Source of the DNA: Adiantum capillus-veneris
Lineage: Eukaryota > Streptophyta > Polypodiopsida > Polypodiales > Pteridaceae
Length of the DNA: 64,000 bases
Direction: 5' to 3'
NCBI GenBank assembly: GCA_014529385.2
Contig: CM043966.1
Span: 39,368,037 to 39,432,036, forward strand
Shown here: positions 11,177 to 23,162 of the stretch, one piece after another
Position numbering within the stretch: the stretch's first letter is position 1
Layout of the letters: each line of letters opens with the position of its first letter
The notes under the pieces: model-generated
Told to the model about the DNA's origin: nothing
What the model saw: only the letters and a program-made list of their open reading frames with translations
Database searches by the model: none
Translations under genes and position numbers: made by a program

Positions 11177-13183
11177 TGTTGAGAAATTTGCGGTCTTGCT
11201 AGGAAAGCACCGGGCTTATGGCTGTGAGAGTTTGTGAGAGAACTAAAAAAAAACTATATGAAGGAGTTAAACCATAGATGCCATGAAGACTAGGGTTTGG
11301 AAAGAAGTGCAATCAAAGAAGCCCCATTCTTTCTTACACTCACACACACAAAGAAAGAACACAAAAGAGAATGTCAAAACAACACAAAGATGAAAACATG
11401 AAGGCTATGGTCATATCGTATCATGGGTAATATGAAAGGGTTAATAGATGAGTTAATGGCATTCAATTTTGGCTGACCAAATAGGCTACGAATTGTTCTT
11501 TGGAATTGTAGTTTTGTGCTTACCATAATATATATATTTTGTTTAGTGATTGGGATTAATTGTGTGTACAAATCCTCTTGGTTCATAGCAAGATAACTAC
11601 ACTTACGTCAAAAGAAAAGTTATAGTCTATGAGAGGTAGTATAATGGGATCCGGTGATAGAAGTATTTCATTGAGCCTTTCTGGGCCAAAGAGAAACACT
11701 ATACTTGTTGAAAATGTATTTTACGGCTAATCCACACATTAATTCTAATAGATCGTACAGAGTAAAAGTGATAGAAATTATCATCATGTGGATTATTCAT
11801 TTAGGATAACTCTAGTATGTGCAAAATGTAGATATGAGAGAAGAGAAGGGAAGAGAAGAGAAGAGAGTTTCCCTCTCAAGCCCTATTCTTGCCCGTAGGC
11901 AATAAGGATACTGCGGGGAGAGATGTACCTGTAGCAAGGAGAACCTAAAATTTGTAGAGAGGATGAATTACTAAGAGTGAGAGAGATAGGTTTGGTTAAG
12001 AAGACGAGATTATATATATATATATATATATGATGGATGAGAGATGAAAAAGAAAACAACAAGAATTCAAGAAAACATCAATGTAGAACACATCTTACTT
12101 GACAAACCCTTCGGTACCATTATTGATGGAGAGAGAAGAAGAGGGGAGGATTCAACTTTGCTTGATACGCAAAGTCCAAGAACTTCTTTCATTAGAGTTG
12201 ATCTTCCAAGGATTGTGTGCAAGAATGGCTAGTCTTCCTCTAGGAGAAAGTGTAGGCTTAGGCTTATGTTAATGGCTAAGTATAATTTGGCATTACTACT
12301 CACTCCCTCATGAATTCCTCTCATCAATGGCTTGAATGCTTGAGTAGTTTTCAAGAAAGAAGAGGTCCCCTTTTAAAGGTGAAGGGAACCCCCAAGGATT
12401 TACACAAGAAGAGAGGAGCCAGTGTGAACAAAAACTGGAAAAGTTGGAAATGAGTTGTCCCTTCATGATGTGGGCACACTGGGGTCCAATATTTTGATCA
12501 TATCTCCTCAACCGTGGCTCCAAATAAAAAAGTAAAAATATGGGCAAAAAATTCAGCTCATTAGCTACGACTTCCATTTTAAAATATTTTTTCAATTCGG
12601 ATTGGAACCTTGTGTAAAAAAATCATCAAAATATGGTCCATTTCTGGCAGCAAAAGTCTTCCTGTGGTCCCCTTAGCCTAGACTTTCATTTGATTCCAAT
12701 GGACACCTCATGCCATATGAAAGCATGACATTGCTCCTTGACAAAGTTTTGTAATCATGCTTGCAATAATGTATTAAAATAAGTGTATCTTTGAAATCAT
12801 GCCACCTAGCGTCCCACTAGGATTTGATTCCCTCCTAGTAGCTATTTAAGAAATATAAGAAAAATATAAAAATACATAGAATATATATATATATTGGAGT
12901 TTACCCTAGATATAGGATCTAGCTAGGGTGTGAGATCATAAAGAATCAATGCTTTTTTCCTCAAGTTAAAGAGACGGAGCTATTGACGCTTTTCCCATAG
13001 TATTTTATGATGGTAAAGTAAGAATAGGTTACCCTTGAAAAAAATAATAGGATGAGATAGAAAGCTTATTATTATACTTAAATATGCATATGTACATTAT
13101 ATGAAATATAATTATGTATCTAAAAAGTTACAAGATAACTCTTATAGCATGAGTTTCTACTATGTACGTGTCACAACACGACA
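11177..13183 (-). repeat. Ty3-B left (3') LTR
   Basis: On the minus strand it starts TGTCGTGTTGTGACACG just after the purine tract and ends ...TTTCTCAACA. It matches 24942-26905 throughout, including an (AT)n run at 12011-12031 and a GAGAGAAG tract near 11840. Small frames shared by both LTRs, such as 12044-12232, have no recognisable content. Confidence 0.88.
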
Positions 13184-13196
13184 TCCACCCCCTCTA
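13184..13196 (-). other. Ty3-B polypurine tract
   Basis: Minus-strand AGAGGGGGTGGA immediately before the LTR start, the primer for plus-strand DNA synthesis. Confidence 0.75.
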
Positions 13197-13241
13197 AACC
13201 TGCACACCCTCCGGTATGTGCCACATTGTCTCTTTGTAAGA

Positions 13242-13929
13242 TCAGCCCTCTTGTACATCTTCCTTGCTTTCTTCTTCACTGGATGATTCTAGAGCTTCAT
13301 GTTCACTTTGATCTTTACCTGTGTTTTGCTCTTCTTCCTCATCAACATCTTCTAGATCATTGTTTCCTCTTCTCTTAAACATTTTGATCCTTTTTCCTGC
13401 AATGGGAATCCTTACTTCTGTACCATCTAGTTCAGACAAGCTGTAAGTAGCATTTTCATGCACATGCTTTACAACTTACAGTCCAAACCATCTTTTTGAG
13501 AACTTACGTATGATTGTGTGCTGGTTATCAAGGCTACTATCATACACTAAAACCCAGTCACCTTTGCCAATTGCTTTGCTCCTGAGTCGATGTCGCTTAT
13601 CAAAGCAGTCCTTGTTTTTCAAACTTGCATTTTTGAGTTGTTCTTTTGTAGCTTCAATGTCTCTTGGTCTTCTCTCTAGTTGCCGTATATGCAGTGCAAG
13701 GAGATCTTCCCTACTAAGCCCCTCTTGACAAGGTAGTACGTTCCATGTGGGAATTGTATCTTCAATTGGCATCACTGGCTTTTGACCATACATTAGCTCC
13801 GCATGCATGGAGCCAGTTATTGAGCTATGTGTTGTACCATTAGCCCATAAAGCATATGGTAACAGTTTTGGCCACTCACCAACTCTTCCTTCGCAAGCCT
13901 TGGCCAAAGCTTTGATGATAGGAGGATGC
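13242..13929 (-). pseudogene. Ty3-B integrase, C-terminal half
   Basis: Continues the integrase core interrupted by the copia element: the frame resumes with GHPPIIKALAKACEG, where the other half ends at GKSERG (19663). It then shows the usual Ty3 tail (LPYALWANGTTHSSITG, MYGQKP, a basic linker and FSKRWFG). After a stop and frameshift at about 13465-13475 comes the last block (ATYSLSELDG...IPIAGKRIKMF) and an acidic Glu/Asp-rich tail to 13242. The chromodomain seen in the other Ty3 element is absent. Confidence 0.88.
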
Positions 13930-13934
13930 CCTCT
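13930..13934. repeat. Target duplication of the copia element, left copy
   Basis: CCTCT, identical to 19663-19667 on the other side of the copia element. A perfect 5-bp duplication shows a single clean integration. Confidence 0.95.
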
Positions 13935-14166
13935 TGTAGAGTGCGCAGGTGATGGAGAAGGTAGGAAAGAAGACTACACACACACACCAACACACATCGA
14001 GACACACACACACAATCGTTACCCTGTAGCAGCCATTCAACGAGTTGCTCTTCTCTTCTTCTTCTCTTTTGAACTATTATCCAAAGTATATTTACAACAT
14101 AGTATAGTCAGTGTCCAGCCGCCCATAGCACAATGGACATATTCTTTAACATCATATTCTTTAACA
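13935..14166 (-). repeat. Copia 3' LTR
   Basis: TGTAGAGTGCGCAGG at the left edge and TTCTTTAACA at the right edge in plus-strand view. It contains a short CA-rich repeat and a pyrimidine tract. Confidence 0.95.
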
Positions 14167-16557
14167 CTCCCCCTCAAGCTCAGAGTGAGCTTGCATATGA
14201 TGGATTCCCAATGCTTCACGAAAGTAGCAAAACTTCTCCTTTCCAAGAGCTTTTGTGAATATATCCGCAACTTGATCATTTGTCTTCACATACACCAAAT
14301 CAATCTCATTTGCCAAAACTTTTTCTCTAATGAAGTGATAATGTACCTCACTGTGTTTAGTGCGAGCATGGTAGACTGGATTCTTTGCCAACATGATGCT
14401 GCTAATATTGTCACAATATATAATGACACTGTCAAGATAGTCAAAACCAAAGTCTACCATAAGTACTCTCAACCATGACTCTTCACATGCTGCCAAAGCT
14501 GCTCCACGATATTCAGCTTCTGTACTTGATAATGCTATAGTTGATTGCTTCTTGCTACTCCAACTTATCATACCATTGCCAATGGAAAATACATAACCAC
14601 TTGTAGATCTTCTATCCATAAAATCTCCTGCCCAATCTGCATCTGTGTAACCATAAAGACAAAGCTTCCCATTCTTTTCATAAAACATTCCATAACTGAC
14701 AGTGGCTTTCACATATCTCATAATCCGTCTCACTGCATCAAGATGACTTTTACATGGATTTTGCATGAATTGACTCACAACACCCACTGCATAACTCAAA
14801 TCTGGACTTGTTATTGTCAAGTAAATAAGGCTTCCAACCATCTTGCGATACATAGTGACATCCTCAATGTAATGTCCATCATCAAACAACTTCACATTTT
14901 GATCAAGAGGTGTATCAACCGGTTTGCACGCTGTCATTCCATCCTTCTCAAGCATATCCAACGCGTATTGTCTTTGTATCATCCAAATTGCTGATAAAGT
15001 ATTGACAATTTCAATTCCCAAGAAATATCTCAACTCACCAAGGTCCTTCATGTTGAATTCTCTCAACAAACTCTTCTTGACATGCAAAATTTGCTTAGCA
15101 TGACTTCCAGTGAGAATCAAGTCATCAACATAGATAACAATAACGACGATCTCTCCATCAACATGCTTCAAAAATAATGAGTGATCAGTAGTAGATTGTT
15201 TAAATCCAATCTTCTTCAAGAATCTGGTTATCTTTTCACACCAAGCTCTAGATGCTTGCTTCAAACCATACAATGCTTTCTTCAACTTACACACATAATA
15301 TGGAAACTCTGGATGTTGATAACCCTCTAGCTGTATCATATAAACTTCTTCTTCCAAGTCACCATTAAAGAATGCATTATCCACATCCATTTGCCGTAAC
15401 TTCCAACCGAACATACTTGCCATTGCTATCACCAATCTGACTGTTGTCATCTTTGCAACTGGACTAAATGTCTCATCATAATCAAGACCTTTTGTTTGTG
15501 CATAACCTTTAGCAACAAGCCTCGCTTTGTATCTTTCCACACTACCATCTGACTTGCACTTGACTTTGTATACCCATTTTGAACCAATTGTTTTCTTTCC
15601 ACTTGGCAAGCGAACCAAATCCCAAGTGTCATTCTTCACAAGAGCATCCATCTCATCATCCATAGCTGACTCCCATTCTGATTTTCCAATTGCCTCTTGA
15701 AAACATGTAGGCTCTTTATGTTGCACACGTGAAACCATGTATGCATAATGTGTACGCATGTAACCGTTGTATGTCAATCTATCAACTGGATAACGCACCC
15801 TCTCTGATCTTCTCAACTGTGGTGCACTCTTCTCTTCAACTCTTGCATATGGGGGTACATATTTCTCAATATTCTTACTGCCAAGTGTCCTCAAATGTGG
15901 TAAACCATGCTCTTCATCGAGGCTTTCATCTCCAGAACTCTCTTCAACCACTTTCTTCTTGCCTTTCTCGTCTTGCTTCTTATCTCCCAAATGACCACTC
16001 CATGGGTTGACACTTCCTGTACTCTCCTCTGCCATATGTGGTCCTGAAATAGTTCTTGTTGATGGTCCTGGCTTATCAACAACATGATGCACATTCTCTT
16101 GCTCTTCATACTCATCTTCTATCATTACTGGCTTTGGTTTGTACCATGGTTCATGCTCACAAAATCTGACATCTCTACTGACATAAACTTTTCTTGTCGT
16201 AGGATCATAGCACTTGTAACCTTTCTTTTCAACTGGGTAGCCCAAGAATATACACTTCACTGCCTTTGGCTCCATCTTCTTTCTTGCTTCATTTGGCACA
16301 TGAACATAGCAAACACATCCAAAAACTTTCATGTAGGAAACTGTTGGCTTGGTCCCATAAAGTCTCTCATAAGGTGAAATTTCATGAATGGCAGCTGTTG
16401 GTGTTCGATTCATAATGTGTACTGCTGTATGGACTGCTTCAGCCCAATATGTTAATGGCATATTCATCTCATTCATCATGGCTCTTGCAATCTCTGCTAT
16501 GACTCTATTCTTTCTCTCAGCAACTCCATTTTGTTGTGGTGTGTATCTGCAAGTAAT
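14161..16557 (-). pseudogene. Copia pol: end of integrase, reverse transcriptase, RNase H
   Basis: Open for about 798 codons after the stop at 16558. The N-terminal part finishes the integrase core (YTPQQNGVAERKNR, containing the catalytic Glu) and its C-terminal domain (YERLYGTKP, VFGCVCYVHVP, FLGYP). The reverse transcriptase follows (WDLVRLPSGKK, KARLVAKGYAQ, DVDNAFFNGDL, LYGLKQASRAW) with the catalytic YVDD at about 15121-15132. RNase H ends the frame: GYTDADWAGD, STSGYVF, ALSSTEAEY and HTKH-like ARTKHSEVHYH. It closes DIFTKALGKEKF, then a stop beside the LTR. All polymerase residues look intact. Only the upstream stop prevents expression as one Gag-Pol. Confidence 0.95.
14167..14181 (-). 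other. Copia polypurine tract
   Basis: Minus-strand GAGCTTGAGGGGGAG directly before the 3' LTR, overlapping the last codons of pol. Confidence 0.85.
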
Positions 16558-18524
16558 CTATCTTCTTATGCCTTGTTCACGTAAGTAAAAATCAAAACTG
16601 TGTGACATGTACTCTCCCCCTCCATCTGTACGTAGGCATTTAATTTGACAACCATTCTCTTTCTCAACCATAACTTTGAACTCCAAAAATACTTCAAATG
16701 CCTCTGACTTTGCCTTTAGAAAGTAAACCCATGTCATTCTGCTGTAATCATCCGTAAATGTGACAAAATATCGACAACCATTTGGCGTAGCATGATCACA
16801 AGGTCCCCAAATATCTGAATGAACAATTTCCAAAGGACTTTGGCTAATTCGGGGCTCTTTGGAAATGGTAAACGAGATTGCTTTCCAAATTGACAAGCTT
16901 CACAAACATGATCAAAATTCAATCTGCCAAACTTTGGTAATCCACGTACAATTTGATTTGATTGCATATGCTTTAGTCTTCTAAAATTGACATGACCAAT
17001 CCTCTTATGCCATAACTCTGCCCAATCATCTTGAGTGACTGATTTGTTTGCATACATACCACTGTGTAAACATGGATCTCTAGCTTCCAATGAGAACAAG
17101 CGAACTTTCTTTCTTCCACGTGCCAATATCTTGCCTGGTCTGCCTTTGTGAAACTCCTCTATGAAGCAGCCATAACGATTAAAACGGACTTGCAACCCTT
17201 GATCTGTCATTTGTCCAACTGATGCTAAATTCTTTGTGATTGAAGGCACATATAGAACATCTGCCAATGTGTTGTATGTCCCGTCTTTTTCTAGCAATGG
17301 AACTGAACCAACATGTGTAATCCGATGCATAGTATCATCACCTCTGGCAACAAACTCATCCTCTTCTAACTTCTCTTTTCTGTCAAACCATTCACCATGA
17401 TATGTCATATGATTTGTGGCACCACTATCTAAATACCAATCATCTGTATGATGTGGTTCCACCATGCTTCCAACAACATGCTCCATAGGAAATAAATGTC
17501 CACTCGACCTATTGTCATATATATTTTGATCATGAGGATTGTATCCAACAAAGTTTCCTCCATGTTTGCCATAACCTCGGCCTCTTCCACCACGATCACG
17601 ATTTTGATTTAGCCTTGTGTAACATTCTCTTTCAAAGTGACCATAAATGCCACATCTGTTACAATATCCATCTCTTTGAGGATGTACAAATCGTCCACCT
17701 CCACGTCCACGAGTTCGGGCTCTCCCTCTGCCTCTTTGGCTATAATCGTTGTAACTTTGACTTTGTTGGTTTTGCCATTGACCTCTTCCAACATTGTTTC
17801 CACGACCATAGTTTCCTCTTCCACCTCTATTGTTTCCACGACCTCTAGAGTAAAAAACCTGATCTTTGGAATTGTTATTTGATGTAGAAGGACCTGACTT
17901 GCCTAACTTCACCTCTTCTTGCAAACAAAGGTTTACTAACTCTTCAAAATCAGGCATGTGTCCTCGAACAGATATAGATGTATCCAATGACTTGTATTCC
18001 GGTCCCAAACCATTCAATGTCACTGAAACTAAGTCATCATCTGGAACTTCAACATTAATGCTCGCAAGATCTTCCTGTATTTGCTTTATCTCTGTCACAT
18101 AATCTGATATGGATCTATTTCCTCGCCATACACAATGTAACCTTTGCTTCAAGTGAACTTTTCGTGGTTCTGTATTGGAGCCGTTCATTCTTGCTAGTAT
18201 CTCCCATGCTTCCTTTGGAGATTGAGCCTTCTTCACATGTGGTATAAAGAAGTCACTAATGCATAGTGAAATCCAATGCATCACTTTCCTTGAATTCTCG
18301 ATCCACTTGTAAGCTTCTACTCCTGCTTGCCATGTTTTATGTGCTTCAACATTCTCTCTATTTGGTTCCAAACCAACCTCGGGACACTCTTGTTCACCTG
18401 TAATATAATCCCATAAACCTTTGCCCATGATAAAGTTCTCCATCCTGTAAGACCATATGCTGTAGTTCTCTCTGGTCAACTTCTCTCCAACAATCTGTGT
18501 GACTTGAGTTGAACTTTCTGCCAT
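16558..18524 (-). pseudogene. Copia gag - protease - integrase N-part
   Basis: I place the start at 18524 (MAESSTQ), 26 codons inside the longest frame, because it begins the usual copia Gag (NYSIWSYRMENF). Gag carries a Gly/Arg-rich basic region and a CNRCGIYGHFEREC zinc knuckle (C-x2-C-x4-H-x4-C, near 17625-17665). The protease has YLDSGATNHMT (near 17420). A GAG-pre-integrase block follows (LWHKRIGHVNF...CEACQFGKQ). Near 16850 a frameshift moves the reading to a second frame that carries the integrase core (IVHSDIWGP, FTDDYSRMTWVYF, LRTDGGGEY). A TAG at 16558-16560 then ends it within the core. Everything needed is present apart from these two lesions. Confidence 0.95.
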
Positions 18525-19410
18525 CTTCACTCTCTCAATTTCTTTCAAAGGATTTTGATAAAATTTAGGCAGAGTTTCGTTTGTATTTGGACAATATCTC
18601 AAGTGACAATTTCAACCAAAGTGCTCATAAACACTGACAGAAAATCTCTCACTGCCAAGGGAAAATCCACTGACTCACTTTGCCACAGACTGACTCAGTA
18701 CTATGCATAAATACTCTAAAACAATGTCCACATGGACCTGTATGCAAATGCAATCCATACGCTGTCCTGTACCACATATCCATACATCCAACTTCTTCTC
18801 ATAGTCGTAAACGACATATGAGGTCTTTCGCGGGGCTAGTCGGGGGTTCGCTTCAGTACCTAATCCACATTGCCAAGGTACCAAAGCTCCCAAGGCAAGG
18901 CTTCAAAAAACCTCACTCGACCCTCACAAAGGCTGCAGTTTTCCAAAATACATTGACCGCATATCCATACATAACCACAAAGTACTCAATCTGACAATAT
19001 AACTGCCTCAACTTCTTTCCAGAACCTTTCTTACATAGGTGGCTGTCTATAACGGACCCACAACAACCAAACATAATCTTCGATAACACAATATCATGAT
19101 GCAAAAGCTCTATGTCGCTCTCCAAAACCTGTGTAAATGTTGAATTCTTCACCTGTAACCTGTAAATCTACTGCCGAGTGCAAAACTGGACATCTCCTAT
19201 GCTTGTGTGAGCTGGCTGTTTGCTGCAGAAAATTGCAGATTTTGGCAAATCTGAGTATGCCAATGCGTCCGGAACGCCCAAAAACATAAAGATAGACTCC
19301 TGGATCACTGTATTCCGAGTTCGGGTGAGGGAGTTATGACCAAAAAACCTCTCTTTTTTGCTGTTTTCCAGAGCTCCGGAAACCTGTGTATTGACTGTAG
19401 CTCCTCAAAC
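18525..19410 (-). other. Copia 5' leader, no gene
   Basis: Untranslated stretch between primer site and gag. Several short frames exist on both strands without recognisable content. Confidence 0.7.
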
Positions 19411-19425
19411 TGAGCTCTGATACCA
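19411..19425 (-). other. Copia primer-binding site
   Basis: Minus-strand TGGTATCAGAGCTCA three bases inside the 5' LTR, complementary to the tRNA-Met 3' end as in most plant copia elements. Confidence 0.93.
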
Positions 19426-19428
19426 CTT

Positions 19429-19662
19429 TGTAGAGTGCGCAGGTGATGGAGAAGGTAGGAAAGAAGACTACACACACACACCAACACACATCGAAACACA
19501 CACACACACAATCGTTACCCTGCAGCAGCCATTCAACGAGCTGCTCTTCTCTTCTTCTTCTCTTTTGAACTATTATCCAAAGTATATTTACAACATAGTA
19601 TAGTCAGTGTCCAGCCGCCCATAGCACAATGGACATATTCTTTAACATCATATTCTTTAACA
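19429..19662 (-). repeat. Copia 5' LTR
   Basis: Near-identical partner of 13935-14166. The differences are a G/A, two T/C changes and one extra CA. Confidence 0.95.
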
Positions 19663-19667
19663 CCTCT
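19663..19667. repeat. Target duplication of the copia element, right copy
   Basis: CCTCT, matching 13930-13934. The bases also encode part of the Ty3-B integrase, so the duplication lies inside that gene. Confidence 0.95.
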
Positions 19668-20075
19668 TTCACTCTTTCCATTCCCTTCAGGGTTGTAAGT
19701 TGTAGTAAGAGAAAGCTTGATTCCTAATCTAGAAAAGAACTCCCTTGCTTCTTCGGCATCCAGTTCACCTCTATCTGCAGTGATTTTTCCCACACAACCA
19801 TAACGGCAAATCACCTCATCAAGAAAGAATTTGCACACAGCTTCTGTTGTTTTAGCTCTTAATGCTCTTCCTTCAACCTAGTTAGTTAGGTCCTCTCGTG
19901 CAAGAACCAAGTATCTCATCTGCCAGAGTCCTAAAGGCATTGTGACTAGATCCACAACCCATTTATAGTGCATGGCTAGTGGATATGTAGGGTGCAATCC
20001 ATCACGATGTCGTACATTTGAATACATTTGACAAGTTACACACGACTCTACAAACTTAGATACATATTTATACAT
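19663..20075 (-). pseudogene. Ty3-B integrase, zinc-domain end and catalytic core
   Basis: Reads from 20075: FVESCVTCQMYS supplies the two Cys of the HHCC domain, and VVDLVTMPLG is the first catalytic block. After a stop at about 19878 comes ITADRGELDAEEAREFF (second Asp) and YNPEGNGKSERG, which holds the third catalytic Glu. The copia element entered one codon later. The His pair of the zinc domain lies in the preceding frame near 20150-20190. Confidence 0.88.
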
Positions 20076-20104
20076 ACCCTTCTACATATTTATACATACC
20101 CTTC
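20061..20104. repeat. 22-bp tandem duplication
   Basis: Two perfect copies of a 22-bp unit starting TACATATTTATACATACC, at 20061-20082 and 20083-20104. The length is not a multiple of three, and it accounts for the frame change between the RNase H/integrase frame and the next integrase frame. Confidence 0.95.
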
Positions 20105-21620
20105 CACCAGTATTTTTTTTTCAACTTGGAGAAGGTTGCCCACACACCTCTATGTCCAGCCCATAGACTCTCATGAAACTCTTGCATGAGCTTTACTTGA
20201 GTCTCTTTTTTACATATAACCCGTTGTGGTGTAGCACCCTTTTGTTTAGGATGCTTCCACAAGTAACCATCCCTCGAAAAGTATCCATATGCTTTCCTGC
20301 GTATCCTCTTGAATTCTTGTTCAGACCAATCATTCTGTTTTGTTAGAGTACTCAAGTAGCTTCCAATAAGAAGCCAATCACCTTCATAAAGATCTTTCAA
20401 GAACAATTCAAGTGAATTAGTCATGCAGATATTGTTACCTTTGACATGAGAGATAGAAAAGGACTTTGTGCCTACATCATCTCCCTTATCAATCATTTGT
20501 GACTCATCTTCATACCTTGCCCTTGATAGCATATCTGCCACTGTATTGTCTTTACCTACAATGTGCTTAAACTCGGGATTTAAGGACTTAATGTAGGCAA
20601 TCCATCGCAACATAGCAATGTCTGGTGTTGAGCAGCTTGTAATCATACCAAGAAGTGGTAGACAATCTGTTTCTACAACCACACATGCACCAATTACGTA
20701 CTCTTTCTCATTTTTCAAGGCTGTAACCATACCCCATAGCTCTCTCTTTATCTGTGGATAGTTTCTTTGGCGAGCATTTAGTACCTTTGCTCCAAATCTT
20801 ACCACATACCTGTGTCCTTCTTCGTCATCTTGCCCTATTGCCCATCCAATCCCTGTAGGACTGGTGTCTACTATCACAATTACTGGCCTTTGACACTCAT
20901 AGTCTACCTTTCTCAAAGTTGGTGCTGATTGGAGCAACTCCTTTAGCTTTTTCATGGATTTTACATGTGCTTCTGTCCATTTAAACTTTTGATTCTTTCT
21001 AAGCAACTGATAAAGAGGATCAGCTACATGTGCATAATGTGGAATCCAAATAACATAGAAGACATATGCTCCCAAAAACCTTCTAACCTCAGTGATGCTA
21101 GTGCATGTTTCTTTCATTCTTTGGATGGCATCTACCTTTGCTGGACAAGGTTTCCTACCATATGGCCCGCACATGTGCCCCACAATGAGCACTTCATTGA
21201 CACCAAACATAGACTTTTTCCCGGACAATGTAAGATTCACTTCTTCCAACCTAGACAAAATTTTATCACAATCATTTATGTGATTTACCACAAATCTTCA
21301 ACATCCCTTGAGATCCAAAGCTTCATCTTTGTCACTTTCTTCACATCCTTTGAAAGGCAAATCATCAATGAAAGGCATTGTGATTTGAGAAATAAAGTCA
21401 CGTAAGACCTTATTCATCCCATTCATCAGAGTTGGTTGCTCCCTGTGGCAAGGTACACATTCTTACCAAACCCAAAGGTATCCTCATGGTTGTCAAGTCT
21501 CTGCTTTCTATTGCAAGCTAAAATTGATCATACCCTGAGTAGAGATCCCCATTGAGTAGATTGCCCTCCCTGCAAACGACTTTGCAAACTCATCCACAAT
21601 TGGACCTGTACTTACATTTC
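20068..21620 (-). pseudogene. Ty3-B reverse transcriptase palm to RNase H
   Basis: The palm lies in 21620-21290, where stops and shifts break the frame, but FIDD is readable at 21361-21372. From 21291 a 407-codon open frame runs through the thumb (NDCDKILSRLEEVNLTLSGKK, MCGPYGRKPCPAKV) and RRFLGA into RNase H (IVDTSPTGIGWAIGQ, YPQIKRELWG, VETDCLPLLG, DNTVADMLSR), then into the His pair of the integrase zinc domain (HESLWAGHRGVW). The RNase H Asp-Glu-Asp residues are present. The 22-bp duplication ends the frame at 20068. Confidence 0.9.
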
Positions 21621-21624
21621 TAAT

Positions 21625-22434
21625 TCACACCTTGTTCACTGGTTGCATATCTTGGATGAAGCATAGAGAACCATTCTTCTTTGGAACTGTGAACCACCTG
21701 TTTGAGTATGGAGCACAAGAAGGCTCCAAGATTCCCATTTTAATTTTCTCATTCAGTAGCTCTACTAACTTTGGCAAATGAGCCTTTGGATCTGGAATAG
21801 GCCGCAGATTCCAAGGCACATGAGGTATTGTGAAAATTACCATAGGAGCTACAATAGAAGGATCAACACATCCTATCTCATGTGGCTCAAATGCAAAAGC
21901 CTTACCATGCTTTGAAAGCATTTCTTTGAAGCACTTTGTCTCCTCCTGTGTTAGAAACTCCTTGCGACCAATCTGCAACTCTTGGAAAGACTCCTTTGTG
22001 AAGGTATGTCCAATCTTTTTAGGATTCCTCAAACTTGGTTGTAAAGAAGCCTGCTCAATCTTTTCCCTGTTGTTGGGTGGTAAGGGTGAAGCTACTGGTT
22101 TCACCTTCTTTGCTACACTCTTGTATTTAGTTTCAACATGGACTTTTGGACCAACTGTTTGGTTTTCTTTAAAGGCTTCTATTACTTGATACATTTCCAT
22201 AGAGAAAACTTCCACAACTTCATTTTCAAGATGCAAACTAGACCCCATTATAGCATCAAGCTCACCCATAGTATCTACAAAAGAAACTCGTTTACACAAA
22301 CCCAAAACATTTTCAGTAGGCTCTAGCAACCCACTCTTTTTCATGCCTATTTGTACATTATGCACATATTGCCTCTCATATCTCTTCAAATCTTCAAGTT
22401 TTGTAAAACTTACTGATTCATTCCTTGTTACCAA
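21625..22434 (-). pseudogene. Ty3-B protease-polymerase linker and polymerase N-terminus
   Basis: A 270-codon frame. The first 150 residues are a linker without a recognised domain. The last 120 are the reverse transcriptase entry: FTIPHVPWNLRPIP, a PKLVELL helix, KMGILEPSCAPYSNRWF and VPKKNGSLCFIQD with QPVNKV at the end, after which a TGA stops it. This SNRWF...QDMQPVN form marks a Ty3 clade distinct from the chromovirus at 8234. Confidence 0.88.
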
Positions 22435-22511
22435 GGAGCCCGTTGAGAAAGTTTCACCTATTTTTGGATAAGGCGAGATCTTTTTTCTTTCTGTACCACT
22501 GCAATCCCGCT

Positions 22512-23126
22512 TTACAATGGTACTTGGCCAAAACCCATCATTTCCCTATGATCATGAAACTCTTTGCTCACCTTTGGTAGAGTATGTTCTCTGAGGTTGT
22601 CACGATTTCTTTTATGGTTTACACAAATTGTGAGGAATTGGACATCACGTTTACCATCTTTTCTATGTATCCTAGCATATGCTGAACCATTGTCCATTAC
22701 CTTTGTTTCCATTCGAACTCCCACAATGTAGGGCTGTCCAAGGATGAGATGATATGAAGATGTATCCTGTACAAAGAAGTTTCGGTCAATCTTTACATCA
22801 CCTATTGTCACCTTCACACCTAGACATGCTGAATACAATTCACCGGATGAATTGTTTGCCACTTTTACCATCCAGCCATGATCTGTGTCCATCAGCCATT
22901 TGTACTTGTTGTAGAGACTCTTTGACATTATGTTTATTTCTGAACCATGGTCAATCAAGGCAACAAATGGATCTTCAAGATCACCTACCTTGACCAAAGT
23001 TTCTGTAGTAGCCCTTGCCCAATGACTTCGTGAATAGTAACTCCTAGGAATAGCTTCAACTTCTTCATCATCATTTGAGAAATGCACTTGCTTCACTCTC
23101 CCACTAGATTGGTAGCATCCTACCAC
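22512..23126 (-). pseudogene. Ty3-B retropepsin with a D-H-G active site
   Basis: A 204-codon frame with an aspartic-protease fold: FVALIDHGSEINIMS (the Asp codon at 22952-22950), a long flap region and the LILGQPY loop. The expected D-T/S-G is D-H-G. The frame is the same as in the gag blocks to the right, with stops between, so gag and protease were probably one frame. The protease frame ends before the linker, with a frameshift near 22440-22510. Confidence 0.85.
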
Positions 23127-23162
23127 AGTTCCATCATCCTCCTTATTTTGCAGCTGTATCCC

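Larger units (their letters stand above)
13935..19662 (-). mobile_element. Young Ty1/copia element, nearly intact
   Basis: 5.7 kb, bounded by 232- and 234-bp LTRs that differ by three substitutions and one 2-bp indel, and flanked by CCTCT on both sides. It has a primer site (19411-19425), a purine tract (14167-14181) and a Gag-Pol frame in the copia order: gag, protease, integrase, reverse transcriptase, RNase H. It is disabled by one frameshift near 16850 and one stop at 16558-16560. It lies inside the integrase gene of Ty3-B, in the same orientation. Confidence 0.97.

Noticed and set aside
12044-12232. 62-codon frame repeated at 25824-26012
   Set aside because: Conserved only because it is inside the two Ty3-B LTRs.
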